A DNA stretch of 64,000 nt from Paenibacillus silvae (GCF_014639235.1 NZ_BMFU01000013.1:564-64563); one strand, 5' to 3'; positions 26,301-35,097 are shown, counted from the first letter of the stretch. The notes: generated by a model from the letters alone, not told the origin. A program made the numbers and translations.

Positions 26301-26487
26301 AAGTCCTGAATGTACTGTATTTCTCGGCTATTCTCTTCACAGCTGCTTCAATCTGAGGATTCGTGCATTCACCTTCAATGCTTATGGCGATTACATTAGG
26401 GACAGACGATTTTAGACCGCTAAGCTGCAATTCATGCAGCCGCTTCTGTTGTGGTGAAAGGGGATAACCCAGCATTACATTTTCCAT
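23392..26487 (-). CDS. NRPS module: degenerate C-like domain, A (Gln predicted), T
   Basis: 1031 residues. Residues 1-430 are condensation-like, but the active-site motif HHxxxDG reads H135-P-Y-F-S-D140-V: the catalytic second His is Pro. The adenylation domain (about 445-850) gives the code D-A-W-Q-F-G-L-V-D-K, one step from the well-known Gln code DAWQFGLIDK. The carrier has LGGHS with Ser980. No epimerase. An inactive C-family domain beside a dioxygenase gene recalls the interface domains described for siderophore beta-hydroxylases (see findings). AGGAGG lies 7 bp before ATG. Confidence 0.9.
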   Translation of the reverse strand: MENVMLGYPLSPQQKRLHELQLSGLKSSVPNVIAISIEGECTNPQIEAAVKRIAEKYSTFRTSIEADPNYGVYLQKVGEKPNYQFRTAFSDQRIQEEHIPSLVQQELGNWTGEYTLDSVLVNGPDRSSMLILALHPYFSDVESAIILKDLSQFTRGEIDSSLLEEEVPYYAVSEWLNDLLTSEEHSEERSFWNHKRYTHYDKRLALASNRDASKLSMASISVSWSSELWQQLHKIAVQAESTIDQVLLACWNLTIHWLGEATEMTVGVHTRGRQDEDLENVVGPLNRYVPVYSGIKGEDTFLEFLQRTRNEVKDSAEYADYFDFKHSGAADQGQQIFSYGFESCDASCLIESEGNTFRIAYQSEEIEPVHLGLKVNHYEDRKDITLNYNSEVYTSTEANYVADILAHLCNLVYLNPEKSVASISMPDQLTQTLRELLQGETRDYQASTLVELIDEQASKTPDQIAVVFGQTLLTYREVQETSRQLANYLHRTRNVKHGDVIGVCIERSSELVIALLAVLRAGAAYVPLAPDYPNERLTYICDNARIQTVLLQNKNNNRLNSLFAQPVYLEEEGEQITAESSDAPAVTVNGKDTAYILYTSGSTGRPKGVKISHEAITNHMHWMNHEFPMSGADAVLQKTSMNFDASVWEFYAPLTTGARLVMAEPEKHADPDYLLDMIHKENITTLQVVPTMLQALVEKEKLASSPLTRVFSGGERLGVPLQQAFFDASNAQLINLYGPTEAAVDTTFHICDRQQVYETIGSPIHNTRLLVLDSELRLVPPGVAGELYISGKGLADGYVDETLNAEAFMANTYEPEQRMYRTGDRVRYFADGKLEYIGRVDRQVKLRGYRIELGEIEKTLNTHPHVRLAAVKVLEKTEPLLAGYVEMDAQGDIQEVRQWIASALPEYMVPGFIQKLDQLPLLHNGKIDYHSLPDALIDATDDYVEPSTSVEHIVAQIWRTVLKREKISINENFFALGGHSLIATQVISGIRQQMGINLPLRKIFDAPTIQELSEVIENVLLEANGYRVEDN

Positions 26488-26562
26488 GTTTCATCCTCCT
26501 GCAGTTTTAGTGGTTTGCTGCCGTTCCAATGCGAATCTGCTCTCCAACCTTGCCTGAATTTG

Positions 26563-27567
26563 TTAACGACTCACCGGCTCACCCATGGCTACCAGCACTT
26601 TGCGATCACCTTGATACGGATTACGTGCATGCGCGACCAGCATATTGTCCAGCATCAGGATGTCACCCTCCTGCCATGGAAAAGCAATCGTTGCATCTTC
26701 ATACGCCTGACGAATATGTGCTGCCACAGACGGATCAATCGGACTGCCATCCCCATAATAAGTCTGGTAGGGCAGCCCCTCTTCTCCGAATTCCTCCAGC
26801 ATCAGGTTGCGCACTTCCTCATTCAAGCTGCTGCTGTGCCAAAAGGCGATATGGTTGAACCACAGGTTTTCATTCGTGTCCGGATGGATGGTAATTGCGG
26901 GTCTTACCTGTTTTGTTGTCAGCGTACCATCCTCGTTCCAGTGAAAGGACATGTTATTCTCCTGGCAGTACTGCTCGACTTCCTCCTTGGATTCGGTATG
27001 AAAAACGTACTGCCACGTTTGTCCAAATCCGCTGCCATAATTGCGGACCAGCATCCAGCCCTTTTCAGCAAATACATCCCGAATATCGGGATCAATAAGG
27101 TTATACACTTTCCGCACATCGACGATTGGCGTTTCTCCCCCCTCATCCGCCACAATCATGCTGGCAAACCAGATTTTTTTGGGCCAGGTCATCACATAGG
27201 ACAGCTCATTGTGCGGTGCAATCGTTTCTTCATTCGGAAATTCCGTTGACGTATACACCTTTCCCTGGACTTGTGTTCTCGGTGTTGCTCCCTCCTTATA
27301 GCTGAGCGGCTCCGGGCAGCTCACATCGATAAAACGGTAAAAGCTCTCCGGTGTCTTCGTTTCAAATCCTCTGAACAGGATACCTCCATGCTTCAGTATC
27401 TTCTCTTCAACCAGCTCTTTATTGTTTACGTACCACTGATTCAGATCAAGTCCCGCAATATTCGGTTTGATAACCAAAGGCAACTCTTGCCCCTCCGTCA
27501 GCAGCGATTGTTTTACAAGTTCCTTTTGCATGACCATCTGAGCACCTTTATCAAACTTCTTTTTCAT
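26563..27567 (-). CDS. Fe(II)/2-oxoglutarate dioxygenase, TauD/SyrP-like, NRPS tailoring
   Basis: 334 residues from the ATG at 27567; the AGGAGG at 27575-27580 is 7 bp from it but only 1 bp from the ATG at 27573. The facial triad is His119-x-Glu121 (APHNELSY) and His313, with Arg322 positioned to bind 2-oxoglutarate. The overall form is that of TauD-family enzymes such as SyrP that beta-hydroxylate amino acids bound to carrier proteins. It sits inside the NRPS operon, its ribosome site overlapping the stop of the upstream NRPS. The expected role is hydroxylation of tethered Gln or Asn. An HxE triad argues against a halogenase (which would need HxA/G). Confidence 0.87.
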   Translation of the reverse strand: MKKKFDKGAQMVMQKELVKQSLLTEGQELPLVIKPNIAGLDLNQWYVNNKELVEEKILKHGGILFRGFETKTPESFYRFIDVSCPEPLSYKEGATPRTQVQGKVYTSTEFPNEETIAPHNELSYVMTWPKKIWFASMIVADEGGETPIVDVRKVYNLIDPDIRDVFAEKGWMLVRNYGSGFGQTWQYVFHTESKEEVEQYCQENNMSFHWNEDGTLTTKQVRPAITIHPDTNENLWFNHIAFWHSSSLNEEVRNLMLEEFGEEGLPYQTYYGDGSPIDPSVAAHIRQAYEDATIAFPWQEGDILMLDNMLVAHARNPYQGDRKVLVAMGEPVSR

Positions 27568-27578
27568 GTTCATTCCTC

Positions 27579-30500
27579 CTATGATTTGATTTTGCTGAAT
27601 TTCTTTTTGTTTTTACTGCTGTTCAGCAGCTCCATCTTGTAGGCGTGGGACATCACCTCCCATTCCTCCCTGATCTCCTGAAGACTGCGTGAGGAGTCTT
27701 CCGCAATCAGCTGCACAAGCGCAACATAATCATGCAAAAATCTTTTCATCGTCGATTTGTTAAACAGCTCGGTTTTGTATTCAACGACCACATTCATCAT
27801 CTGATCGGCCTCAATCAGATTCAAGGTCAGATCCCACTTGCTCTTACCGCTGTGACCCCACAAAACTTCATTCTGGGATATATCGAGTCCCTTGATGCCG
27901 TAGGTGGTTTTCACGTCAAGAACAAACCAGGATTGAAAAAACGGAGTTAGCCCTGTCGTACGATCCGGGTTCAGAAGCTCAATCAGTTTACCGAAGGGCA
28001 TCTCTTGGTGGTCAAACGCCTCAAATACGGTATTTCGCACCATGATAATCTGTGCATCCATCGATTGCTCAGGATCAATCTCCGTCTTCAGCGCGAGACT
28101 GTTAGAGAAATATCCGATCAGCTTCTGGACCTCTGCCCGATTGCGATTCGCCACTGGTGTGCCAACGACAATCTCGGTTACATCCGAGTAAAAATAGAGC
28201 AGCACCTTATACGCTGTTAACATCGTAATGTACAGACTGGCATTGCTTTTCATCCCGGCCTGTTTGGCCCGTTCAATCATATCGATTGCAATCTCCGAAA
28301 ATAAAACTTCTCCCGCATCACCCGTATCAACCTCTGGTTCCCGATCATAGGGCAGTACCTTTATGGAACGACTTGCCCCGTCTTTCAGCTGATTGCTCCA
28401 GTAATCTAGTAAAATTGGAAACTCGGACGTTAGCCATACCCCTTTTTGCCAATGTGAATAGTCAGAATATTGGATGGCGAGTTCCTCCAAATTCACATTG
28501 TCCTCTGTCAGATAAGCATTGTAGAACGTATCCATCTCACTCATAAGCACCTGCTGTGACCAGCCATCAAATATAATGTGATGGAAATTGAAATAAGCAA
28601 AATGTTTATGCTCATCGATCTGGTATAAACGGAAATAATACATGGGCCCGGTTTCCAGATTGAACTGATGCCTGGATTCTTCTTCAATGACACGCTTCAG
28701 GCTGGCCTCTGAGTCGTCTCGCAGTGAATACTGGACCTCCAATTCAAAGGGCTCGTAAGGCCGGACTCGCTGCACGGGCATGTTCTGTTCCATAACAAAA
28801 TACGTTCGAAGCACGTCATGTCTACGTACAATCTGGTTCAAAGCATACGTGAAAGCGTCTACGGAAAAAGCGCCTTTGAATATGACGTGTCCGGGGACGT
28901 TATATTTGGTGCTCTTTCCCTCAAGTTGCTCTACGAGCCATAGAGCCTCCTGGTTAAATGACATAGCCCCTTTCTGTTCTGGAGGAACACTTGCAATATC
29001 CTTCGAAAGCGCCACTGGCTTACCTATAATCTCGTTCAACAATTCATCCTTGGATGGTCTTGCTGCGGTATGTTTCATATCCACCCTGCCTTCCCTTCCT
29101 TCTACAAGTTGATCCAGATGTGTACATAAGGAACGAATTGTAGGGAATTTAAACATATCGTTAATGGAAAAGTCATAACCTGTCTGGGTCAATCTGGTGT
29201 AAATCTGTATCAGCTTCAGTGAATCCCCGCCGCGCTCGTAGAAATGATCCGTGACTCCGACCGTGTCCAGCTCCAGAATCTCACACCAGATCGCCGCTAA
29301 CTGCTGCTCTGCCTCAGAGACCGGAGCAACTCGGAGGTCGCTCTCCTCCTGCATCGAGTTCTCCATGGGCAGTGCGGAATAATCAATCTTGCCATTGATT
29401 GTGAGCGGTATCGTTGACACTTGAATCAAATGTGTCGGAATCATATATTCGGGCAAATGGGAAGCCAAGTGCTCACGGATACTCCGCTGGGCAACGTCTC
29501 TTTCACTCACATAGTGAGCACATAATTGTTTCGCTTGCTGCTCACCCCTGACACTGACAACAGCATCACGGATTCCTTTTATTTTCAAAAGGGCCGCCTT
29601 AATCTCACCAAGTTCAATGCGATATCCACGAACCTTCACCTGATCGTCCGTTCGTCCGAAATATTCCATCTGTCCATCTTCTCTCAGCCTGCATACATCC
29701 CCGGTTCGATATAATCGTCTGCCAGGAAAGTCCGGGTGCTCGATATATTTGGCGGCTGTCAGATCAGGTCTGTTCAAATAGCCCCTCGTCACACCGTCTC
29801 CTCCGACAAATAACTCACCTTGAACACCCACGGGAACGAACTGAAGCGACCGATCAAGTACATATAACGCTGTGTTCTGAATAGGTTTTCCGATAGGTAC
29901 ATTTTCCGTCTGGTCCAATTCAGGATCAAACTTATAGATCATACAGCCAACTACCGTTTCCGTTGGGCCATATTCATTAAATATGGTCACTTCATGGCTG
30001 CTTTGCTGTGTAATGGTTCGAGCGAGTGAGGTGCTCAGATTATCCCCACCAACAATAAACGTGGTGACATTGGAATGCTGCATCAGCTTCATATCCTGAA
30101 TCAGCTGCAGATGGGCAGGCGTCAGCTTGACCAAATCTACCCGCGGGTCAGACACAACCTCTGCAACCAGAGCCTTGTTCTGCAGCGAGTGGTATATTAC
30201 CACAGCGTTGCCTGTTATCAGAGGCGTGAAAATGGACGTAACGGTCAGGTCAAATGAAATGGACGAATACAAGGAAAAAGTGGTTTTCTTTTCTTTGACA
30301 TACGTATCACTTGCCCAGCAAATATAATTGGTTAATCCTCTGTGTTCGACCAGAACTCCTTTCGGAGCTCCTGTTGAGCCCGAGGTATAGATCACATATG
30401 CAAGATCGCTGATATGAATGTCCAGATTCAGATTATCTGTCGGATCAACAGGCCCATTTATTTCCTGTAAATCTATCGTCTGAATGCTTTGCGGCAGAGC

Positions 30501-32207
30501 AGCCGACTGATTGACCAGTACAAATCTCGTCTGTGAGTCCTTCAAAATATGCTGAATTCGCTCTTCCGGATATTCAGGGTCAATCGGAATATAAGCACAG
30601 CCTGCTTTCATCACAGCCATAATGGCAACAACCAGCTCCATACTGTGGGAAGCCATAATACCAACCAGATCACGCTGCCGAATGCCTCTGCTGATTAGCA
30701 GAGCAGCCATGCTATTAGCCCGGTCGTTAAGCTCTCTGTAGCTCATCTCCTGCTCACCGAGAATGAGCGCTGTTGCCAAAGGTTTGTTAACAGCCTGCTC
30801 TTCAAACAGCTGAATGACCGTGCGATTATTTGGATACGCTTTCATCGTATTGTTATATTCATTCAGCATCCAGTTTCTCTCAGCCTCACTGACGAGGTTG
30901 ATCTGATGAATGCTCTGATCCGCATCCTTCAGAATGGTTTCCGCCATGTACAGAAAGCGATCAAACAGCTGGTCTGCCTCAGGTTCAGTAAACAGCTGCG
31001 TGCGATACTCGAACTGGAATACAATCTGATGTTGATTGACTTTTTCAATAATATTGATCAGCAGGTCATTCGTTTCATGTCCGTTGAATTTGTTCTCAAA
31101 CTGAATCTCATGACCCAGCATTTTCTCAAATCGCTCAGGTCTGTAGACCAAGGAGATGCCAAATAATCTATTGAGTTCCATTAAGGAAAGCGACTCTCTT
31201 AATTCACGAATGATTTGGTGATAGGGATACTTCTGATGGCGCAGTACCTCCTTCTGTTCGTTGGAGATCATTTGAATGGATTCGAGCGCTGTCTGATCCG
31301 GATCAATTCCGATTCGAACAGGCACCGTTGTGACAAACATGCCTATCGTTTCCTTGTCTGTTCTGCTCGTGCGGTTAGCGTAATTGGTTCCGACAACCAT
31401 GTCGGTACAATGAGTGAGTTTGTGTATAAGGATCGCCATAGTTGAGAGAAAAAAGGTAAATATGCTGACATTGTTCAAATGACAGAACTCTTGCAAACGT
31501 ACATACATCGAGTGGTCCATATAACGTATTTTTCTGTTGGCTGCGGTATTGGTAAGAAGGGGATTATGCGGCTTGAGCTCTGTCCATTCAGGCATGGTTC
31601 GAAATTTCTCTTTCCAGAAAATCCGGTCTTTCGCATAACGCCTGGAAGCGAGATATTGTCGTTCACTCTCCAAATAGCTGGTATAGTCATCAAATGGTGG
31701 CGAGCTGCATGTTCTGTCTGATCGGCCCGGTTGCAACTGAGCATGATAAATTGCCGTAATTTCATTAATCAACTGAATAAAGCTGAGACCATCACATATA
31801 ATGTGGTGGGCTTGAACTATGTATCCATACTCACCTTCTCCTTCATAGGCATAGAACTGAATCAGATGCTCACTATGAAGATGAATGGGATGTTTGTCCA
31901 CATAATCAGTCCACGTCTCGTTATCACGAAGAGAGAAGGGATCGATTCTAGGGATCGTTCTGAATTCGTACGGTGGTATATATTGCTTATTCTCGCCTTG
32001 ATCCAGCACAATTCGAGTTCTCAGCAGCTGCCTTTGCTCAAGTATGAGGTTGATCGAACGTTCCAGCAAGGTAAAATCTAAAGGTTCGGGTATGCTTATC
32101 TTAGCTGTAATCATCCATACATCTGAATTCGGATATAACATTTCCATATACCATATTCTTTGCTGATGCTCTGTTAAAGGATGCAGATCGAAGCATACAT
32201 TTGCCAT
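27579..32207 (-). CDS. NRPS starter module: Cstarter-A (Asn predicted)-T-C
   Basis: 1542 residues, first gene of the cluster. The first C domain (about 8-445; HHIICDG at 134-140) resembles the lipo-initiating C domain of surfactin synthetase in many stretches (LTxxQxRIWYxE near the start, LRHQKYPY at 322-329), so acylation of the first residue is expected. The A domain (about 460-945) gives D-L-T-K-I-G-E-V-G-K, the classic Asn code. The carrier has GGDS with Ser996. The second C domain (about 1080-1510; HHIIFDG at 1209-1215) is active by motif and lies at the C-terminus. AGGAG lies 6 bp before ATG. Confidence 0.92.
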   Translation of the reverse strand: MANVCFDLHPLTEHQQRIWYMEMLYPNSDVWMITAKISIPEPLDFTLLERSINLILEQRQLLRTRIVLDQGENKQYIPPYEFRTIPRIDPFSLRDNETWTDYVDKHPIHLHSEHLIQFYAYEGEGEYGYIVQAHHIICDGLSFIQLINEITAIYHAQLQPGRSDRTCSSPPFDDYTSYLESERQYLASRRYAKDRIFWKEKFRTMPEWTELKPHNPLLTNTAANRKIRYMDHSMYVRLQEFCHLNNVSIFTFFLSTMAILIHKLTHCTDMVVGTNYANRTSRTDKETIGMFVTTVPVRIGIDPDQTALESIQMISNEQKEVLRHQKYPYHQIIRELRESLSLMELNRLFGISLVYRPERFEKMLGHEIQFENKFNGHETNDLLINIIEKVNQHQIVFQFEYRTQLFTEPEADQLFDRFLYMAETILKDADQSIHQINLVSEAERNWMLNEYNNTMKAYPNNRTVIQLFEEQAVNKPLATALILGEQEMSYRELNDRANSMAALLISRGIRQRDLVGIMASHSMELVVAIMAVMKAGCAYIPIDPEYPEERIQHILKDSQTRFVLVNQSAALPQSIQTIDLQEINGPVDPTDNLNLDIHISDLAYVIYTSGSTGAPKGVLVEHRGLTNYICWASDTYVKEKKTTFSLYSSISFDLTVTSIFTPLITGNAVVIYHSLQNKALVAEVVSDPRVDLVKLTPAHLQLIQDMKLMQHSNVTTFIVGGDNLSTSLARTITQQSSHEVTIFNEYGPTETVVGCMIYKFDPELDQTENVPIGKPIQNTALYVLDRSLQFVPVGVQGELFVGGDGVTRGYLNRPDLTAAKYIEHPDFPGRRLYRTGDVCRLREDGQMEYFGRTDDQVKVRGYRIELGEIKAALLKIKGIRDAVVSVRGEQQAKQLCAHYVSERDVAQRSIREHLASHLPEYMIPTHLIQVSTIPLTINGKIDYSALPMENSMQEESDLRVAPVSEAEQQLAAIWCEILELDTVGVTDHFYERGGDSLKLIQIYTRLTQTGYDFSINDMFKFPTIRSLCTHLDQLVEGREGRVDMKHTAARPSKDELLNEIIGKPVALSKDIASVPPEQKGAMSFNQEALWLVEQLEGKSTKYNVPGHVIFKGAFSVDAFTYALNQIVRRHDVLRTYFVMEQNMPVQRVRPYEPFELEVQYSLRDDSEASLKRVIEEESRHQFNLETGPMYYFRLYQIDEHKHFAYFNFHHIIFDGWSQQVLMSEMDTFYNAYLTEDNVNLEELAIQYSDYSHWQKGVWLTSEFPILLDYWSNQLKDGASRSIKVLPYDREPEVDTGDAGEVLFSEIAIDMIERAKQAGMKSNASLYITMLTAYKVLLYFYSDVTEIVVGTPVANRNRAEVQKLIGYFSNSLALKTEIDPEQSMDAQIIMVRNTVFEAFDHQEMPFGKLIELLNPDRTTGLTPFFQSWFVLDVKTTYGIKGLDISQNEVLWGHSGKSKWDLTLNLIEADQMMNVVVEYKTELFNKSTMKRFLHDYVALVQLIAEDSSRSLQEIREEWEVMSHAYKMELLNSSKNKKKFSKIKS

Positions 32208-32240
32208 TTAATTCTCCTTTTTTATATAATTTATAACAAA

Positions 32241-32260
32241 ATAAGTTAATAACAACTTAT
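32241..32260. promoter_or_regulatory. inverted repeat upstream of the NRPS operon
   Basis: ATAAGTT-N6-AACTTAT lies 34 bp before the first NRPS start codon in an AT-rich region that must hold the promoter. It is a candidate regulator site; the regulator is unknown and no regulatory gene is part of the cluster. Confidence 0.4.
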
Positions 32261-32373
32261 CATTCCACAAAGATTTTATCAATCATTATTTTCCAACATT
32301 TTCACGTATATTCCGACATCTAAAACACTTCGTTCAACCAATGTACCTTGGATCAATGCCCTTCTCGATAGAC

Positions 32374-32410
32374 AAAAAAAACAGCCGGATTCACTAAGTA
32401 TCCTGCTGTT
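32374..32410 (-). terminator. terminator after the isochorismatase-DUF1801 pair
   Basis: AACAGC-GGAT (32380-32390) pairs with ATCC-GCTGTT (32400-32410), followed on the minus strand by eight T. It separates this pair from the NRPS operon downstream. Confidence 0.8.
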
Positions 32411-32439
32411 GAATGGAAGTATGATGTCATGCCTCATAT

Positions 32440-32991
32440 TCAAGGCTTTAACGCAGAATCCAACGCAACATTTTCCATAAACTCATCTGTATACACAACC
32501 TCAACACATCCCGACCAGTTCAGAATTGAACCGATAAAATCAGGAATATCCAGCCCCTTCATCTCGTATGTATCCTCCGTATTTACTGTGCCCGCCGCAT
32601 CCTCAATCAAGGTTACCTGAAACCCCTCATGTTCAGCGGTAATCGCTGTAAACAAGCAACAATATTCCATATTAAAACCGACAATACACACATGCTCAAC
32701 CTGTTGATCGAGTAGCCACTTTTTCAGTTCACTGTTGCTAAAGGCACTCGGCTTGCTTTTCTCAAAAACAGGATGCTCCTTGGTATCCAGAACAATCTCA
32801 ATATTCTCCGTCTTCTGGCGGTAAAGTGAGGATTGCTCGTCCTGCTCATCTACATGTTTGATAAATACGATCGGCCAATTCATACGTTCAAAAACTGTAA
32901 TGATTGATTCAATCTTTTCAACCGTCGCAGACACATCTCCCAGACTCGTCAGACCACGCTGCACATCAAGCACGATCAAGGCTTTATTCAT
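32440..32991 (-). CDS. isochorismatase-like cysteine hydrolase
   Basis: 183 residues. The family triad is visible: Asp9 in LIVLDVQRG, a Lys in FEKSKPSAF (about 92) and Cys in NMEYCCLFTAI (about 129). Members hydrolyse amides such as nicotinamide or ureides. Although next to an NRPS cluster, it has no DHB-siderophore partners (no EntA/C/E or aryl carrier), and a terminator lies between, so a role in the peptide pathway is unlikely. Its ATG overlaps the stop of the upstream DUF1801 gene by 4 nt, so the two are coupled. Confidence 0.82.
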   Translation of the reverse strand: MNKALIVLDVQRGLTSLGDVSATVEKIESIITVFERMNWPIVFIKHVDEQDEQSSLYRQKTENIEIVLDTKEHPVFEKSKPSAFSNSELKKWLLDQQVEHVCIVGFNMEYCCLFTAITAEHEGFQVTLIEDAAGTVNTEDTYEMKGLDIPDFIGSILNWSGCVEVVYTDEFMENVALDSALKP

Positions 32992-33359
32992 TTCTGACTC
33001 CTCTCCATATTCTCCTTCACCCTGAATTCAACAATCTGGCGTATCAAATCCTCTGGCAGCGGCTCATCGAGCGGAAACTGCACAGACCCCTTCGCTCCCT
33101 TGAATCTGGAGAGCTGTTCCTTGAATGCCAGTATACCGCTAGCTGCAGGATAAAACCCGATATGATTCTTATATGCGGCAAAATGAACCAGATTCCCATG
33201 CTGCGCATATGTCGGCATCTTGTAACTGATCTTTTCTTCGGCAAGCGGAGCTGCCTCCCGAATCATCTGCCGCAGCCTCTGCAATTTTAACTGCACATCT
33301 GCCGGAAATGCGGCGATATATTCGTCCACCAGCGCCGAATGCTGCCCATTTTGATTCAT
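32988..33359 (-). CDS. DUF1801 (YdhG-like) protein
   Basis: 123 residues. The pattern EEKISYKMPTYAQHGNLVHF followed by HIGFYPAASGILAF is characteristic of DUF1801/YdhG proteins, sometimes labelled iron chaperone by fold similarity to frataxin. No enzymatic activity is established. AAAGGAG lies 6 bp before ATG. Coupled to the hydrolase gene. Confidence 0.8.
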   Translation of the reverse strand: MNQNGQHSALVDEYIAAFPADVQLKLQRLRQMIREAAPLAEEKISYKMPTYAQHGNLVHFAAYKNHIGFYPAASGILAFKEQLSRFKGAKGSVQFPLDEPLPEDLIRQIVEFRVKENMERSQK

Positions 33360-33441
33360 CTTGTTCTCCTTTCACTTACAACCATATTATTTGTTGAATC
33401 ATGCATTCAATATGAAGAGCCATAGTAATCACTTGGTTAAT

Positions 33442-34104
33442 TTACAGCGTCATCGCTCGTCCATTACGCATCAGATAATCCTCTTTTTCCTTGTAATCCG
33501 GCATTATACTACCTACCCGCCGCCAGAACGAGCGGTCATGATTCATATGATGAATATGGCATAGCTCATGGATTATAACGTAATCCATGACCTCTGGCGG
33601 TGCCATGGCAAGGCGGTAATTAAACGTCAGTTTTTTGTCCCAGCTGCAGCTGCCCCATTTCGTGGGAGAGTCTACGATCTCAATGGACTTCGGCTTCACC
33701 TTCAGCTCCTGCTGATAACGTGTAATTCGCTGCCCGATCATGCGTTTACATTCGGCAAAATAAAACTTTTTCAGATTCGCACGCAGCTCTTCTTCAGTAA
33801 GTCCCTCTACCGGAATTAGTTCATGCAGCGCATGAGCCTTGCCAAATAGCAAAAATGTCCCTCTGCCCTCTTGCTCGTATTCCTTGGCTTGAGGACCATC
33901 CAGCACCTGTTGCATTCGGGCCGATTTCTCTATAATCTCTGGACCATGCTGCATGACCAGCTGCCGAAGCACCTCCTCATCCGTACCGTTTGGTGCTTTA
34001 ATCGTGACCATATAAGGCAAATCCATCGTGATGGATGCCTTTTTTCGTTTGCCAAATTCGATATGACACTTCACCGTTTGTCCCTGAATGTAGATCGTAA
34101 TCAT
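33442..34104 (-). CDS. YgjP-type (WLM/DUF45) zinc metallopeptidase
   Basis: About 220 residues. The zinc-binding HELCHIHHMNHDRSFW (near residue 178) has the HExxH core, with the Glu expected further on. N-terminal beta-strands and the SPTKWGSCSWDKKLTFNYRL block are typical of the family. An ATG at 34104 is preferred over 34116 because GGAG lies 6 bp upstream of it. Cytoplasmic; function in bacteria is poorly known. Confidence 0.82.
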   Translation of the reverse strand: MITIYIQGQTVKCHIEFGKRKKASITMDLPYMVTIKAPNGTDEEVLRQLVMQHGPEIIEKSARMQQVLDGPQAKEYEQEGRGTFLLFGKAHALHELIPVEGLTEEELRANLKKFYFAECKRMIGQRITRYQQELKVKPKSIEIVDSPTKWGSCSWDKKLTFNYRLAMAPPEVMDYVIIHELCHIHHMNHDRSFWRRVGSIMPDYKEKEDYLMRNGRAMTL

Positions 34105-34260
34105 GTTGTACTCCATTTCTATGAATTGAGCTGCTCTGTTCTACAGACTGTATACCATGATGCTAACCAGGATAAGAATACTGCTCTATCATTTTAGTTG
34201 AATTTTTATACATATATTTGTATTATTATAAATTATATTATACGAAGGAGGCCAAAGCGC

Positions 34261-35022
34261 GTGCAGATGACGGAATCCACATATCGCCAGATTGAAGAAT
34301 TAACGCTTAATCACTGGCAGCCTTTAACCACATCATTATATGACGGGTGGGTGCTGCGTTTTGCCAACGGGTATTCAAAACGCGCTAACTCCGTGCAGCC
34401 GATCTACACTTCTACACTGGATGTGCATGAGAAAATTATAACATGTGAGAACATCTATAACTCCAATCAGTTAAGCACTATTTTTAAAATCACACCCTTT
34501 GTCCAGCCTGAGAATATAGACGAGCTGCTGCAGCATCGAGGTTATACGGTCGTTGATCCTACGATTGTACAGCTGCGAAATCTGGATGACCTGGAAACTC
34601 CCGAGCCTGTGGACATCCACTTCGCTGAGCGGCTGACAGACGAATGGCTGCATCACTTGTGTCGCATGAGTTCGGTAAACGATGAATCGCGGAAAACGAT
34701 GACACAGATGCTACAGAATGTCCGTGCACATACGTGCTTTATTAGCTTGTCCATTGAGGATCAGGTGGTCGCTTGTGGTCTCGGCGTACTCGAACGTGGA
34801 GTCATTGGACTGCATGATATCATCACAGATAAAGCGTACCGCAACCGTGGCCTGGCAGAACAGATGATTCTGCATCTGCTGCATTGGGGTAAACAGCGCG
34901 GTGCACAGTCAAGCTATTTGCAAGTGGTCGCAGATAATGCTCCTGCACGCAGATTATATGAAAAATTGGGATACACCGATGCCTATACATACTGGTACCG
35001 GGTCCAGAAATATACGAAGTAA
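34261..35022 (+). CDS. GNAT-family N-acetyltransferase
   Basis: 253 residues from the GTG at 34261, which has GGAGG 9 bp upstream; the frame extends 63 nt further upstream but without a site. The C-terminal half carries the acetyl-CoA motif A (TDKAYRNRGLAEQMILHLLH, with R/Q-x-x-G-x-A) and the QVVADNAPARRLYEKLGY motif B. The N-terminal half is an extended, GNAT-like partner domain. Substrate unknown. Confidence 0.85.
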   Translation: MQMTESTYRQIEELTLNHWQPLTTSLYDGWVLRFANGYSKRANSVQPIYTSTLDVHEKIITCENIYNSNQLSTIFKITPFVQPENIDELLQHRGYTVVDPTIVQLRNLDDLETPEPVDIHFAERLTDEWLHHLCRMSSVNDESRKTMTQMLQNVRAHTCFISLSIEDQVVACGLGVLERGVIGLHDIITDKAYRNRGLAEQMILHLLHWGKQRGAQSSYLQVVADNAPARRLYEKLGYTDAYTYWYRVQKYTK

Positions 35023-35057
35023 AGCTCACTCTAACAGTTGATGCAACACCCCGAATT

Positions 35058-35097
35058 AAAACGGCCCTCTCTTATAACATAAGAAAGGACCGTTTTT
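35058..35097. terminator. bidirectional terminator
   Basis: AAAACGG-CC (35058-35067) pairs with GG-CCGTTTTT (35087-35097), with further pairing CTTA/TAAG inside, between convergent genes. Confidence 0.75.

Noticed and set aside
26563..27567. Dioxygenase as a halogenase
   Set aside because: The motif is His-Asn-Glu; halogenases of this fold lack the acidic ligand.
27700..28970. C-terminal domain of the first NRPS as an epimerase, suggested by the GGDS carrier motif
   Set aside because: The domain has typical condensation motifs (SFNQEALWLVEQL, HHIIFDG, VGTPVANRN) rather than epimerase ones.
32440..32991. Isochorismatase beside the NRPS as a sign of a catechol siderophore
   Set aside because: No DHB genes or aryl carrier are present, the family is broad, and a terminator separates it from the NRPS operon.
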